This document shows positions 35,645-46,643 of a stretch of DNA of 64,000 nucleotides, in pieces. The stretch comes from Planococcus halotolerans (GTDB lineage: Bacteria > Bacillota > Bacilli > Bacillales_A > Planococcaceae), in NCBI RefSeq assembly GCF_003289955.1, contig NZ_QLZR01000008.1:62001-126000 (forward strand). The letters are read 5' to 3'. A program made the translations under genes and the position numbers. The number at the start of each line of letters is the position of its first letter. Positions within the stretch are counted from its first letter, which is position 1. The notes under the pieces were generated by a model. The model was not told the origin of the DNA and ran no database searches. It saw only the letters and a program-made list of their open reading frames with translations.

Positions 35645-35665
35645 ACCGCTTCGGCGGTTTTTTTG
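35645..35665 (+). terminator. accDA terminator
   Basis: ACCGC-TTCG-GCGGT is a tight UUCG tetraloop hairpin with a T tract, 3 nt after the accA stop. Confidence 0.8.
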
Positions 35666-35722
35666 TTTCTTAAGGCAAAGTTAAAGCCGCAGATTCAGGG
35701 ACAAATATTTAGGGGAACTGAA

Positions 35723-35752
35723 CTGACATTACACTGCAAATCGTGGTAAGGT
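35723..35752 (+). promoter_or_regulatory. pfkA promoter (candidate)
   Basis: CTGACA at 35723-35728 and TAAGGT at 35747-35752 are 18 bp apart and lie between the accA terminator and pfkA. The -10 is weak. Confidence 0.35.
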
Positions 35753-35784
35753 GAATAAAGTATCAGGAAAATCAGGAGGCATGA

Positions 35785-36747
<963 letters not shown>

Positions 36748-36768
36748 AAGCAAAATGGAGTGAGTCTA

Positions 36769-38529
36769 TTGAGAAAAACCAAAATCGTTTGTACGATCGG
36801 ACCAGCGAGTGAATCGCCGGAAATATTGGAATCCCTTATTGAATCAGGGATGAACGTTGCACGTCTGAACTTTTCACACGGCAATCATGAAGAGCATGCT
36901 GAGCGTATCAAACGCATTCGCCAGGCATCAGAAAAAACAGGGAAAATTGTTGGAATTCTTTTGGATACAAAAGGTCCGGAAATTCGTACCCACCAAATGG
37001 AAAACGATGGAATTGATCTGGTGACAAACCAAAACATTACTATTTCTATGACGGAAGTTCTGGGTACGGCGGAAAAATTCTCAATCACTTATGACCACCT
37101 GATTGAGGACGTTCAAAAAGGATCCATCATTCTGCTGGATGATGGCCTGATTGAATTGCGTGTCGATAGTATCGATAAAGAGAATGGCCTTATCCATACT
37201 GTTGTGGAAAATGCCGGAACATTGAAGAGTAAAAAGGGTGTAAACGTGCCGGGTGTCTCCGTACAGCTTCCAGGGATTACTGATAAAGATGCGCAGGATA
37301 TTCTGTTCGGCATCAGCCAAAAAGTGGACTTTGTGGCAGCATCTTTCGTAAGAAGATCGTCGGATGTAATGGAAATCCGTGAACTTCTTGAAAAGAATGG
37401 CGGGTCACATATCCAAATTATTCCGAAAATCGAGAACCAGGAAGGCGTAGACAATATCGATGATATCATCATGGTATCGGATGGGCTAATGGTCGCTCGA
37501 GGAGACTTGGGAGTGGAAATTCCTGCAGAAGAAGTGCCGCTTGTCCAAAAGTCACTTATCGAAAAATGCAATAGTGCTGGGAAACCGGTCATTACCGCTA
37601 CTCAAATGCTCGATTCAATGCAGCGCAACCCACGTCCGACTAGAGCTGAAGCCAGTGACGTTGCAAATGCAATTTTCGATGGCACAGATGCAATCATGCT
37701 ATCGGGCGAAACTGCAGCCGGGATCTATCCGGTAGAATCAGTGGAAACGATGCACCGCATTGCCATGACCACAGAATCGGCACTCAACTATAAACAGCTG
37801 GTTTCCAATAGAAGAAAAGATAAAGAGGCGAATATGACGGAAGCAATCGGCCAGGCTGTGGTCTACACCGCATTGAACCTGAAAGTAAAAGCCATTATCG
37901 CACCAACAGAAAGCGGTACAACTGCTAAAATGATTTCTAAATATCGTCCGGAATCACCAATTATCGCAGTTACCTCATCAGAAATTGCAGCTAAAAAACT
38001 GACATTGGTATGGGGTGTCCAACCGATTGTCGGTACGCCGGTATCTTCGACAGATGAAGTATTTGCAATTGCTGTTGAGGAAAGCCTGAAACACGAATAC
38101 GTTGACCATGGAGATTTAGTGGTCATAACTGCCGGAGTTCCTGTCGGCAAAGCAGGTACAACTAACTTGATGAAAGTTCACGTCATTGGCGATATAGCTG
38201 CCAAAGGCCAGGGAATCGGCAAAACAGTCGCATACGGTGAATCTCTTGTAGTGAAATCTGCAGAAGAGGCGAATGCTGTTGATACTGAAGGGAAAATCCT
38301 TGTAACCATCGGCTCAGACCGTGAAATGATGCCGGCTATAGAGAAATGTGCAGGCCTGATTACAGAAGAAGGCGGATTGACAAGCCACGCTGCTGTTGTG
38401 GGACTAAGCCTCGGGATTCCTGTAATTGTGGGAGTCAAAAATGCCACAAGCATTATTAAAAACAACGAGGATATTACAATTGATGCCGAAACTGGCGTCG
38501 TTTACCACGGCCACGCAAGTGTGCTGTAA
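36769..38529 (+). CDS. pyk: pyruvate kinase with C-terminal PEP-utilizer-like domain
   Basis: Pyk makes pyruvate and ATP from phosphoenolpyruvate. The 586-residue protein includes the barrel ([61 protein letters not shown]) and the extra C-terminal domain of Bacillales Pyk (about 480-586, containing [22 protein letters not shown]). The TTG start at 36769 is chosen since GGAG lies 8 nt before it and it gives the standard [12 protein letters not shown]; a GTG three codons upstream overlaps that site. The B. subtilis gene also starts with TTG. Confidence 0.97.
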   Translation: MRKTKIVCTIGPASESPEILESLIESGMNVARLNFSHGNHEEHAERIKRIRQASEKTGKIVGILLDTKGPEIRTHQMENDGIDLVTNQNITISMTEVLGTAEKFSITYDHLIEDVQKGSIILLDDGLIELRVDSIDKENGLIHTVVENAGTLKSKKGVNVPGVSVQLPGITDKDAQDILFGISQKVDFVAASFVRRSSDVMEIRELLEKNGGSHIQIIPKIENQEGVDNIDDIIMVSDGLMVARGDLGVEIPAEEVPLVQKSLIEKCNSAGKPVITATQMLDSMQRNPRPTRAEASDVANAIFDGTDAIMLSGETAAGIYPVESVETMHRIAMTTESALNYKQLVSNRRKDKEANMTEAIGQAVVYTALNLKVKAIIAPTESGTTAKMISKYRPESPIIAVTSSEIAAKKLTLVWGVQPIVGTPVSSTDEVFAIAVEESLKHEYVDHGDLVVITAGVPVGKAGTTNLMKVHVIGDIAAKGQGIGKTVAYGESLVVKSAEEANAVDTEGKILVTIGSDREMMPAIEKCAGLITEEGGLTSHAAVVGLSLGIPVIVGVKNATSIIKNNEDITIDAETGVVYHGHASVL

Positions 38530-38556
38530 GAATTACAATGGAGGTGACCGATCATT

Positions 38557-38940
38557 ATGAAATGGCTGATAGCATTATTAATCGTTGTCCCAGCTCTTGA
38601 ATTGGCACTGCTGATTTGGGCAGCAAATAATATCGGTTTCTTTGTCACTGTTGGAATGATCATCGCTACTGGTTTGATTGGTGCTTTCCTTGCCAAAAAG
38701 CAAGGAGTGAAAGCGATTGGTGATATCCAAAAGGCCATGTCGAGTTTCCAGCCGCCGGGCGAAAACCTGCTGAGAGCAGCTTTTGTCCTGGTTGGAGGCG
38801 TCATGCTCATGACACCAGGATTCATCTCGGATGCTGTCGGTTTCAGCTTATTATTTGCACCTACCCAAAAAGTATATAAACCATTGGTATACCGTTTCAT
38901 CCAAAAAAGAATGAAGAATACTCGGGTTATTGTAGGATAA
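38557..38940 (+). CDS. fxsA: FxsA family membrane protein
   Basis: The 127-residue protein has three to four membrane segments (MKWLIALLIVVPALELALLIWAANNIGFFVTVGMIIATGLIGAFLAKKQG and AFVLVGGVMLMTPGFISDAVGFSLL), with the PALE and MTPGFISD motifs of FxsA. E. coli FxsA relieves exclusion of phage T7; the natural role is unknown. The gene sits 27 nt after pyk with a GGAGGTGA site, in the same place as B. subtilis ytzA. Confidence 0.92.
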   Translation: MKWLIALLIVVPALELALLIWAANNIGFFVTVGMIIATGLIGAFLAKKQGVKAIGDIQKAMSSFQPPGENLLRAAFVLVGGVMLMTPGFISDAVGFSLLFAPTQKVYKPLVYRFIQKRMKNTRVIVG

Positions 38941-38955
38941 TCCGAGTATTTTTAT
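38916..38955 (+). terminator. pfkA-pyk-fxsA terminator overlapping the fxsA stop
   Basis: ATACTCGGGTTAT within the last fxsA codons pairs with ATAATCCGAGTAT just after the stop, followed by T-rich sequence. The terminator therefore uses coding sequence for its left arm. Confidence 0.75.
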
Positions 38956-38980
38956 AGATTTTTTTTGCTAGTTTAGAGAA

Positions 38981-39024
38981 AAACAAGCGTTTTCATTCAC
39001 AAAGCCCTGTAAATTGATTATAAT
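38981..39024 (+). promoter_or_regulatory. citZ promoter with adjoining cre-like site
   Basis: TTCACA at 38996-39001 and TATAAT at 39019-39024 are 17 bp apart. Directly upstream, 38981-38995 holds a cre-like sequence (AACAAGCGTTTTCA core) that fits the CcpA consensus except that AA replaces TG at its left end. Catabolite repression of citZ is known in B. subtilis. Confidence 0.55.
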
Positions 39025-39126
39025 GAACAAGGTAAGGAACTTATCAGAGTTTCATAAACGCAGATGAATCATCATTCTGCCTTTTTTTGTGGGATGATGA
39101 ATTATACTGGAGAAGGAGCGAATTTT

Positions 39127-40242
39127 ATGACATCGTCAAAAGGTTTAGAAGGTGTAGTAGCTACACAATCCGCCATCAGTTCTATTATTGATGACACGCT
39201 TACATACGTTGGCTACAATATCGATGATTTGGCTAACAACGCCAGCTTTGAAGAAGTGATTTATCTATTATGGCATCAACGTTTGCCGAAAGCTGACGAA
39301 CTTGCTGAACTGAAACAGCAATTGGCTGAGAATATGTCAGTACCTAAAGCTGTTTTGGATCATTTCAAAACATACGAAATCAAAAATGTCCACCCGATGG
39401 CTGCTTTGCGTACAGCAGTATCAATGCTTGGACTTTTTGATGAAGAAGCTGAAGAAATGAACCCTGAAGCGAACTATCGAAAAGCAATCCGCATTCAGGC
39501 GAAAATGGCTACTTTGGTTACAGCATTCGGACGTGTCCGTAATGGCCAGGAACCAGTAGAACCTAAGAAAGACCTTAGCTTTGCTGCTAACTTCCTTTAT
39601 ATGCTGTCAGGTGAAATGCCTGCTGATATCGAAGAAGAAGCATTCAACAAAGCATTGGTGCTTCACGCTGACCACGAATTGAACGCTTCAACATTCACTG
39701 CACGTGTTGCTGTCGCTACTCTTTCTGATGTTTATTCAGGTATTACTGCTGCAATCGGCGCCCTTAAAGGTCCATTACACGGTGGAGCCAATGAACAAGT
39801 CATGAAAATGCTGACAGAAATCGGTTCAGTGGACAACGTTGAAAAAGTGATCAATGAAAAACTTGAAAACAAAGAGAAAATCATGGGCTTCGGCCACCGT
39901 GTTTACCGTAAAGGTGACCCGCGTGCGAAACACTTGCGTGATATGTCACAGAAGTTGACAAAAATCCGCGGTGAAGAAAAATGGTACGAAATGTCGATTA
40001 AAATCGATGAAATCGTTACTGGACAGAAAGACCTTCCACCAAACGTGGACTTCTATTCTGCTTCTGTATACCATTCCCTAAACATCGAACATGACCTGTT
40101 CACGCCGATTTTCGCGGTATCACGTACTTCAGGCTGGTTGGCTCATATTCTTGAGCAGTATTCAAACAACCGTCTGATCCGTCCACGCGCAGAATACATC
40201 GGACCTGGAATGCAGTCTTATGTTCCGGTTGAAGAACGCTGA
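39127..40242 (+). CDS. citZ: citrate synthase II
   Basis: CitZ condenses oxaloacetate and acetyl-CoA to citrate. The 371-residue protein has the catalytic histidines and aspartate in LVLHADHELNASTF, GPLHGGANEQVM, GFGHRVYRKGDPRA and the C-terminal FAVSRTSGWLAHILEQ. The ATG at 39127 has AAGGAGC upstream; a frame extending 21 codons further would start inside the leader and is rejected. icd follows after 99 nt and mdh after it, the classic citZ-icd-mdh cluster. Confidence 0.97.
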   Translation: MTSSKGLEGVVATQSAISSIIDDTLTYVGYNIDDLANNASFEEVIYLLWHQRLPKADELAELKQQLAENMSVPKAVLDHFKTYEIKNVHPMAALRTAVSMLGLFDEEAEEMNPEANYRKAIRIQAKMATLVTAFGRVRNGQEPVEPKKDLSFAANFLYMLSGEMPADIEEEAFNKALVLHADHELNASTFTARVAVATLSDVYSGITAAIGALKGPLHGGANEQVMKMLTEIGSVDNVEKVINEKLENKEKIMGFGHRVYRKGDPRAKHLRDMSQKLTKIRGEEKWYEMSIKIDEIVTGQKDLPPNVDFYSASVYHSLNIEHDLFTPIFAVSRTSGWLAHILEQYSNNRLIRPRAEYIGPGMQSYVPVEER

Positions 40243-40286
40243 TCTCTGAAAATTATTTAAAATAGAAATAAAAAAACATAAAGACG

Positions 40287-40314
40287 ATAGGGCTGGCAAA
40301 TTGTGCAGCCCTAT
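40287..40314 (+). other. hairpin in the citZ-icd intergenic region
   Basis: ATAGGGCTG and CAGCCCTAT form a perfect 9-bp stem with a 10-nt loop. No T run follows, so it is not an intrinsic terminator; a processing or stability signal between the two cistrons is more likely. Confidence 0.55.
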
Positions 40315-40341
40315 GACTTTGAACACAGGAGGAATTTTATA

Positions 40342-41610
40342 ATGGCAAACGGCGAAAAAATCACAACAGATAACGGTGTATTGAACGTACCTAACAATGC
40401 AGTAATTCCATACATCATCGGTGACGGTACTGGACCGGATATCTGGAATGCAGCTTCACGCGTTCTTGAAGAAGCGGTAAACAAAGCTTATAACGGTGAA
40501 AAATCAATCGTATGGAAAGAAGTTCTTGCTGGCCAAAAAGCATTCGACGAAACTGGCGAATGGCTTCCTGAAGAAACTCTTGAAGTGATCCGTGAGTATT
40601 TGATCGCTATCAAAGGGCCTCTTACTACACCAATCGGCGGCGGTATCCGTTCATTGAACGTGGCACTTCGCCAGGAGCTTGACCTTTACACTTGCCTGCG
40701 TCCTGTTCGTTATTTCGAAGGCGTACCTTCACCGGTTAAACGTCCTGAAGACACAGATATGGTCATCTTCCGTGAAAACACTGAAGATATCTATGCTGGT
40801 ATCGAATATGCTAACGGCAGCGACGAAGTTAAAAAATTGATCTCTTTCCTAACTGACGAAATGGGCGTTAAAAACATCCGTTTCCCAGAATCATCAGGTA
40901 TCGGCATCAAACCGATTTCTGAAGAAGGAACAAAACGCCTTGTGCGCGCAGCAATCAACTATGCTTTGACTGAAGGCCGCGAGTCTGTAACTCTTGTACA
41001 CAAAGGTAACATCATGAAGTTCACTGAAGGAGCTTTCAAAAACTGGGGCTATGAAGTGGCTGAACAAGAATTCGGCGATAAAGTCTTCACTTGGAACGAG
41101 TATGACAAAGTGAAAGACGAGCAAGGAACTGATGCAGCAAACAAAGCACAGGAAGAAGCTCTTGCTTCAGGAAAAATCCTTATCAAAGATTCGATTGCTG
41201 ATATCTTCCTACAGCAAATCCTTACTCGTCCAAGCGAGTTCGATGTAGTTGCTACAATGAACTTGAACGGCGATTACATTTCAGATGCACTTGCTGCACA
41301 AGTTGGCGGAATTGGTATCGCTCCTGGAGCGAACATCAACTACGATACTGGGCATGCGATTTTCGAAGCTACTCACGGGACAGCTCCTAAATATGCTGGC
41401 CTTGATAAAGTGAACCCTTCTTCTGTTATCCTGTCAGGTGTATTGATGCTTGAACACCTTGGCTGGAACGAAGCGGCTAAAATGATCACGAACTCAATGG
41501 AAAAAACAATCGCTTCTAAAGTTGTAACTTATGACTTTGCACGTCTGATGGACGGCGCTACAGAAGTGAAAACTTCAGCATTCGCTGATGAGCTTATCAA
41601 AAATATGTAA
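40342..41610 (+). CDS. icd: NADP-dependent isocitrate dehydrogenase
   Basis: Icd converts isocitrate to 2-oxoglutarate, making NADPH. The 422-residue protein has the substrate-binding [27 protein letters not shown], whose serine is the phosphorylation site in E. coli, and [59 protein letters not shown] and [11 protein letters not shown]. The ATG at 40342 has AGGAGG upstream. Its codon use is strongly biased, consistent with high expression. A terminator separates it from mdh. Confidence 0.98.
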   Translation: MANGEKITTDNGVLNVPNNAVIPYIIGDGTGPDIWNAASRVLEEAVNKAYNGEKSIVWKEVLAGQKAFDETGEWLPEETLEVIREYLIAIKGPLTTPIGGGIRSLNVALRQELDLYTCLRPVRYFEGVPSPVKRPEDTDMVIFRENTEDIYAGIEYANGSDEVKKLISFLTDEMGVKNIRFPESSGIGIKPISEEGTKRLVRAAINYALTEGRESVTLVHKGNIMKFTEGAFKNWGYEVAEQEFGDKVFTWNEYDKVKDEQGTDAANKAQEEALASGKILIKDSIADIFLQQILTRPSEFDVVATMNLNGDYISDALAAQVGGIGIAPGANINYDTGHAIFEATHGTAPKYAGLDKVNPSSVILSGVLMLEHLGWNEAAKMITNSMEKTIASKVVTYDFARLMDGATEVKTSAFADELIKNM

Positions 41611-41615
41611 TTCTT

Positions 41616-41647
41616 AGAGAGAGGGGATTTCCCCTCTCTTTTTTTTA
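41616..41647 (+). terminator. icd terminator
   Basis: AGAGAGGGGA and TCCCCTCTCT form the stem, followed by eight T. Confidence 0.92.
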
Positions 41648-41763
41648 TTGCCAATATCGCGGCCAACTTTGTTTCAGAAGCATCGACAAAGGAAACAATA
41701 TTGAATAAGGAGAATGATTTCTTTTATTAATTTCGAAAATCTGATTAATAAGGAGAGAATCTT

Positions 41764-42702
41764 ATGACATTCAAACATAAAAAGATTTCAGTTATCGGCT
41801 CAGGATTTACAGGAGCTACAGCAGCTTTTCTGCTGGCGCAAAAAGAACTTGGGGATGTCGTCCTGGTTGATATACCGCAGATGGAAGATCCGGCAAAAGG
41901 CAAGGCGCTGGATATGGCAGAAGCGGGTCCAGTCATCGGCTACGATGCGAAAGTTACAGGGACCGCTGACTATACCGATACCAAAGACTCTGACCTCGTC
42001 ATTATCACCGCCGGTATTGCGCGTAAACCGGGGATGAGCCGGGATGATCTGGTTCAGACCAACCAGAAAATCATGAAATCCGTTACTGCAGAAATAGTTA
42101 AGTATTCACCGGACTCGACGATACTGGTTTTGACAAATCCTGTGGATGCTATGACCTACACGGTGTATAAGGCTTCCGGATTTCCGAAAGAGCGCGTTAT
42201 CGGCCAGTCAGGAGTTCTGGATTCTGCGAGGTTCAGAACATTCATCGCACAGGAACTGAACCTTTCTGTAAGAGACATCAGCGGCTTTGTGCTCGGCGGA
42301 CACGGGGACGATATGGTGCCGCTCGTGCGCTATTCCTATGCAGGCGGCATTCCGCTTGAAACACTGATTTCCAAGGAACGTCTGGATGAGATTGTGGACC
42401 GCACCCGTAAAGGCGGAGCTGAAATTGTAAATCTTCTCGGAAACGGTTCTGCTTATTATGCTCCTGCTGCGTCACTAGTTGAAATGGCTGAAGCGATCAT
42501 TAAAGACCAGCGCCGCGTTTTGCCGGCTATCGCCTATCTTGAAGGCGAGTACGGAATGGACGGAATATATCTGGGTGTTCCGACAATCCTCGGAGCAGGC
42601 GGAATCGAAAAGATATTTGAAATCGATTTAAATGAAGAAGAAAAAGCTTTATTGAATAAATCAGCCGAATCTGTAAAAGCGGTCATGAAGATTCTGGCAT
42701 AA
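41764..42702 (+). CDS. mdh: malate dehydrogenase
   Basis: Mdh interconverts malate and oxaloacetate with NAD. The 312-residue LDH-like protein has the Rossmann motif [19 protein letters not shown], the acidic VLVDIPQ that selects NAD, the substrate loop [20 protein letters not shown] (double arginine of malate dehydrogenases), [10 protein letters not shown] and the catalytic histidine in [21 protein letters not shown] precedes the ATG. It has terminators on both sides, so it can be expressed apart from icd. Confidence 0.97.
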   Translation: MTFKHKKISVIGSGFTGATAAFLLAQKELGDVVLVDIPQMEDPAKGKALDMAEAGPVIGYDAKVTGTADYTDTKDSDLVIITAGIARKPGMSRDDLVQTNQKIMKSVTAEIVKYSPDSTILVLTNPVDAMTYTVYKASGFPKERVIGQSGVLDSARFRTFIAQELNLSVRDISGFVLGGHGDDMVPLVRYSYAGGIPLETLISKERLDEIVDRTRKGGAEIVNLLGNGSAYYAPAASLVEMAEAIIKDQRRVLPAIAYLEGEYGMDGIYLGVPTILGAGGIEKIFEIDLNEEEKALLNKSAESVKAVMKILA

Positions 42703-42712
42703 GCGGTTAGAG

Positions 42713-42740
42713 GCGGACGGGATTTCCTGTCCGTTTTTTT
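42713..42740 (+). terminator. mdh terminator
   Basis: CGGACGGG and CCTGTCCG pair across ATTT and are followed by seven T. Confidence 0.85.
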
Positions 42741-42786
42741 ATAAGGCTTATAGCTGCTATTTATACAGCGCATATCCACACGCGAT

Positions 42787-42814
42787 TTGCTTTTCAGTGC
42801 TTAATTGATATTAT
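42787..42814 (+). promoter_or_regulatory. promoter of the MaoC-like gene and possibly phoPR
   Basis: TTGCTT at 42787-42792 and TATTAT at 42809-42814 are separated by 16 bp. No PHO box-like direct repeats were recognised. Confidence 0.4.
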
Positions 42815-42844
42815 TAAAGTATTAAGACAACAGGGGGGATTTTA

Positions 42845-43321
42845 ATGTTGCTGGGAAAGAAACGGAAGTTAGGCCGTAAAATCGAAGATATGGCGACTGG
42901 CGAGAAACTCAAGCTGACAGAAAATATCGAGGACAAAGATCTTCTCCTCTATCTGGGCCTTACAAATGATGGGAATCCGCTGTACATCCAGCATGATTTT
43001 GCCTCCCAGACAAAATTCGAAAAACCCGTTGTTCCGACAGCGATGCTTACGGGAATCATTACATCAGCAGTGTCTAAATACTTGCCGGGACCCGGTTCGT
43101 ATATCACTGAGCAGCATTTGAAGTTTAAAAAACCTGTCTACCATTATGCTACAGTGGATTTTCTTCTGGAAGTTACAGAAGTGAATGTGGCAGCCAATGA
43201 AGTCACAGTAAGAGTCGAAGCAACAGATGAAAACGGTGAATTGGTACTGGAAGGCAAGCTTGTAGCAAATCCGCCGCAAGTACTGAGCCAGCTGACCACT
43301 GAAGCAATGGATAATTTCTAA
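42845..43321 (+). CDS. MaoC-like hot-dog dehydratase domain protein
   Basis: The 158-residue protein has a hot-dog fold of the MaoC/(R)-specific enoyl-CoA hydratase type. The segment LGLTNDGNPLYIQHDFASQTKFEKPVVPTAMLTGIITSAVSKYLPGPG corresponds to the catalytic region; the usual D-x5-H appears as NDGNPLYIQHDFA, so Asp and His are present. CoA-thioester hydration in fatty acid or related metabolism is inferred. It lies 45 nt before phoP on the same strand and is probably cotranscribed with it. AGGGGGGA precedes the ATG. Confidence 0.82.
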   Translation: MLLGKKRKLGRKIEDMATGEKLKLTENIEDKDLLLYLGLTNDGNPLYIQHDFASQTKFEKPVVPTAMLTGIITSAVSKYLPGPGSYITEQHLKFKKPVYHYATVDFLLEVTEVNVAANEVTVRVEATDENGELVLEGKLVANPPQVLSQLTTEAMDNF

Positions 43322-43366
43322 TTGGTTTGGAATGGGGGTTTCAAACTGAATGTGGAGGCTGTAAAA

Positions 43367-44077
43367 ATGCAGAAGAAAATTTTAATCATTGAAGACGAAC
43401 AATCCATCGCTACATTGCTGTCCTATAATTTGACGCAAGCCGGTTATCAGACGATTATCGCAAATGACGGAAAAGAAGGATATGAATTGGCGATAAGCGA
43501 AGCACCTTCCCTTATCGTACTGGATCTTATGCTTCCATCCATGGACGGTGTGGAAATATGCAAGGAGCTGCGCCTTCAGAAGATAAGTACGCCTATTATC
43601 ATGCTGACTGCCAAAGACGATGAGTTCGATAAGGTGCTCGGGCTTGAACTGGGAGCAGACGATTACATGACTAAACCGTTCAGTCCGCGTGAAGTCGTAG
43701 CCCGGATCAAAGCAGTCCTGCGCAGATCGGAAGGCATTAAAGTCCAGCGGGAAGATTCTTCTTCCAACGAAATGAAATTAGGCGAACTGAAAGTTTATCC
43801 TGAACGTTACGAAGCCTTTCTGAATGATGAGCAATTGGAATTCACACCGAAAGAGTTTGAGCTGCTAGTCTATTTGATGGAAAACAAAAACAGAGTGCTG
43901 ACGCGCGATCAATTATTAAGTGCCGTTTGGAAATATGATTTTGCCGGAGATACCCGGATTGTCGATGTGCATATCAGCCATCTGAGAGAGAAAATTGAGG
44001 AAAACAGCCGCAAACCCGTATTTATCAAGACCATCCGAGGATTGGGCTATAAATTTGAGGAGCCAAAAGCGGTATGA
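43367..44077 (+). CDS. phoP: phosphate response regulator PhoP
   Basis: This OmpR-type response regulator governs the phosphate starvation regulon. The 236-residue protein has a receiver domain (residues 1-120; phosphoacceptor D53 in LIVLDLMLPSMDG, conserved MLTAKDDEFDKV and YMTKPFSPRE) and a winged-helix DNA-binding domain (about 140-232, FTPKEFELLVYLMENKNRVLTRDQLL and VDVHISHLREKI). The start at 43367 is chosen for GGAGG about 10 nt upstream. It overlaps phoR by 4 nt. Confidence 0.95.
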   Translation: MQKKILIIEDEQSIATLLSYNLTQAGYQTIIANDGKEGYELAISEAPSLIVLDLMLPSMDGVEICKELRLQKISTPIIMLTAKDDEFDKVLGLELGADDYMTKPFSPREVVARIKAVLRRSEGIKVQREDSSSNEMKLGELKVYPERYEAFLNDEQLEFTPKEFELLVYLMENKNRVLTRDQLLSAVWKYDFAGDTRIVDVHISHLREKIEENSRKPVFIKTIRGLGYKFEEPKAV

Positions 44078-45471
44078 AGCCTTTTCGGCGGCGGCTGCTG
44101 AGCACTCTCCTGCTTTGGCTCGGTACACTTCTTGCCGGGCTCTATATTGTTGTCATACAAATCCTTCCCTTTTATCAGGAAATGGGCAATGGCTTTGAAT
44201 TTTGGTTTTTGCTGGCTGTAGTGTTCCTTGCTGCGTTTGCAATTTCAGCTGTAATTGGATACCGGATCATCAAAATTCATATTGCGCCGATCGAGAATAT
44301 TACAGAAACGGCAATGGAACTGGTAAAAGGCAATTACCGGGCGAGAGCCTATGAGGATGCCGCAATTGGTTCAGCCCCGTTAAGCTCTACAATAAATGTG
44401 CTGGCGAGAAACCTACAGGAAATTACAGCTGTTCGTGAAATGGAACAGGAACGCCTGAAAACACTGATTGAAACTATGGGCAGCGGATTGATCATGATTG
44501 ACCGGCAAGGGAAAATTTCGCTTTCCAATAAATATTTTCAGAATGAATTTGAAGTGAGCAGCAATGATATTATCGGAAAATTTTATGGGGAGCTGCCAAT
44601 TCCAGGAGCACTTGCGGGCTTTATCGAAAAAGTTTTTATGACTGAGACTCCAGCAAGGGAGCAATTGCAATATCAATCCGGCATCAATACCCGTGCTCTT
44701 GAGGTATACGGAGCCCCGGTTATTGGCAATCACGAACAATGGCTCGGCATAGTCATTGTTCTCCACGACATAACTGAATTAAAGCGTCTTGAACAGATCC
44801 GGAAAGATTTTGTTGCCAATGTTTCGCATGAGTTGCGCACACCGGTAACATCCATTAAGGGATTCTCGGAAACATTGATTGATGGGGCATATAAAGATGA
44901 GTCATCATTATTATCTTTTTTGGAGATTATTCAAACAGAGACAAATCGTTTGGAAACATTGATCGAGGAACTGCTGGAGTTATCACGTGTTGAACAGAGT
45001 GGTTTCAAAGTCGACGCGCAGCCGACTGATATGAAGGCTGTGATTGAATATGCATTTGAAATGGTCCAGCCAGGGTTTGAAGAAAAGCAAATGAAGTTCG
45101 AGACTTCACTTGACCAAGTAACTGTGGCCGGGGATGCCAATCGGCTGGTGCAGATTATGATGAATCTGATGGTCAATGCCCTTACATATTCTCCTCCTGA
45201 AAAAACAATAACAGTGAGATTATTCGAGAAAGGGAACCAGGCAGTGATTGAAGTGGAAGATGAAGGAATTGGCATTGAACCTTCCGAAATCAATCGTCTT
45301 TTTGAACGCTTCTACCGGGTAGATAAGGCGAGAAGCCGAAATTCCGGAGGAACCGGGCTGGGGTTGTCCATCGTCAAGCACTTAATTGAAGCGCACCACG
45401 GCAAGATAGAAGTACAGAGCACCCCAGGGAAAGGCAGCGTTTTCTCCATTTATCTGCCGATTGCTGAATGA
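44074..45471 (+). CDS. phoR: phosphate sensor histidine kinase PhoR with short extracellular loop
   Basis: The kinase pairs with PhoP. In its 465 residues two membrane segments (about 8-31 and 43-67) enclose an outside loop of only about 12 residues, so the large extracellular sensor of B. subtilis PhoR (about 579 residues) is absent. A HAMP-like linker (about 65-118), PAS domain (about 125-235), HisKA with H252 in NVSHELRTPVTS, and HATPase motifs (MNLMVNALTYSPP, VEDEGIGIEPSE, GGTGLGLSIVKHL) follow. It thus resembles intramembrane or PAS-sensing PnpS-type kinases. Translation is coupled to phoP by the 4-nt overlap. Confidence 0.93.
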   Translation: MKPFRRRLLSTLLLWLGTLLAGLYIVVIQILPFYQEMGNGFEFWFLLAVVFLAAFAISAVIGYRIIKIHIAPIENITETAMELVKGNYRARAYEDAAIGSAPLSSTINVLARNLQEITAVREMEQERLKTLIETMGSGLIMIDRQGKISLSNKYFQNEFEVSSNDIIGKFYGELPIPGALAGFIEKVFMTETPAREQLQYQSGINTRALEVYGAPVIGNHEQWLGIVIVLHDITELKRLEQIRKDFVANVSHELRTPVTSIKGFSETLIDGAYKDESSLLSFLEIIQTETNRLETLIEELLELSRVEQSGFKVDAQPTDMKAVIEYAFEMVQPGFEEKQMKFETSLDQVTVAGDANRLVQIMMNLMVNALTYSPPEKTITVRLFEKGNQAVIEVEDEGIGIEPSEINRLFERFYRVDKARSRNSGGTGLGLSIVKHLIEAHHGKIEVQSTPGKGSVFSIYLPIAE

Positions 45472-45569
45472 ACTTTCAAATAAAAATACAAAGATTTACA
45501 TGGCTTTAATATTGGCTTCACATAAGGGTGGTATCTTCTAATAGAACCCCCTTTCAACACCCAAAGAAG

Positions 45570-45605
45570 AAAAAGGACCTTCCACGAGGTCCTTTTTCTT
45601 TTTTT
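45570..45605 (+). terminator. phoPR terminator
   Basis: AAAAGGACCT and AGGTCCTTTT pair across TCCACG and are followed by a long T tract. Confidence 0.9.
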
Positions 45606-45665
45606 ATGAAACTATTTATGTGCTTTTCCGTATATTTATCATACATAAATAAGGAGGACGAAATT

Positions 45666-46643
45666 ATGACAGCAAAAAAAGTTCTGTCAATCATCGGGCT
45701 GTCTATTGGCGGCATCCTGCTGCTGGTGGCCGTTTTTACGTCTTGGTATACGGTTGATGAATCCGAACAGGCAGTGATCATTACATTTGGTGTAGCCAAT
45801 GAAACCATTGTGGAGCCCGGCCTTCATTTCAAAATGCCTTGGCCGATCCAGCGGGCGGAAATCCTTTCCAAGGAAACATACAGCCTTCAATTTGGCTATA
45901 GCCAGGATGCAGACGGGGAGATAGTGTCCTTTGACAAAGAAACAAAAATGATTACGGGTGATGAATATATTGTTCTGACCGATCTGGTCGTACAATGGAA
46001 AATCACCGATCCGAAAAAGTACCTTTTCAATGCGGAAGAGCCAAAAGAGATTCTGCATGATGCAACATCCGCATCTATCCGTTCCATTATCGGCAGCTCA
46101 TTGATTGATGATGCGCTGACTTCAGGGAAAGCGGAAATCGAAGCAGACACGCGTGACCTTTTAGCATCTTTAATCGAAAAATATGATATTGGAATCTCGG
46201 TCCTTGCGGTCAAGCTGCAGGACGTCGAGTTGCCGAACGAAGAAGTGCGGGCGGCTTTCACCAATGTAACAGATGCACGCGAAACGATGAACACGAAAAT
46301 CAATGAAGCCAGAAAATATGAAAACCAGAAACGAAACGAAGCACTCGGGGAGAAAGCAGCAATCAATTCCCGTGCAGAAGGGCAGAAAGTGGCAAGGGTG
46401 GAACAGGCACGCGGCGACGTAGCGGTATTTGATAAATTGTTCACTGAGTATGAAGCGAATCCGGAAGTTACAAGACAGCGATTGATTCTTGAAACACTGG
46501 AAACCGTATTGCCGAACGCCAAACTTTACATCATGAACGACGAAGGCGGAACGATGAAATATTTGCCGCTTGGCGACAACCAGACTTTATTGCCTCCGGC
46601 TGCAGAATCTGAAACAGGGGGCGAAAACGATGGAAACGAATAA
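45666..46643 (+). CDS. hflK: FtsH protease activity modulator HflK
   Basis: HflK and HflC are SPFH (prohibitin-like) membrane proteins that form a cage around the FtsH protease. The 325-residue protein has one N-terminal membrane segment (about 7-27), the SPFH domain (WYTVDESEQAVIITFGVANETIVEPGLHFKMPWPIQRAE) and a long charged helix (ETMNTKINEARKYENQKRNEALGEKAAI). The start at 45666 has AAGGAGGA; a 46-codon upstream extension crosses the phoPR terminator and is rejected. It overlaps hflC by 14 nt. Confidence 0.93.
   Translation: MTAKKVLSIIGLSIGGILLLVAVFTSWYTVDESEQAVIITFGVANETIVEPGLHFKMPWPIQRAEILSKETYSLQFGYSQDADGEIVSFDKETKMITGDEYIVLTDLVVQWKITDPKKYLFNAEEPKEILHDATSASIRSIIGSSLIDDALTSGKAEIEADTRDLLASLIEKYDIGISVLAVKLQDVELPNEEVRAAFTNVTDARETMNTKINEARKYENQKRNEALGEKAAINSRAEGQKVARVEQARGDVAVFDKLFTEYEANPEVTRQRLILETLETVLPNAKLYIMNDEGGTMKYLPLGDNQTLLPPAAESETGGENDGNE

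Noticed and set aside
45520-45560. T-box-like AAGGGTGGTATC after phoR
   Set aside because: The ACCGCG part of the motif is missing, there is no stem I or specifier, and the downstream genes are hflKC rather than an amino acid gene.
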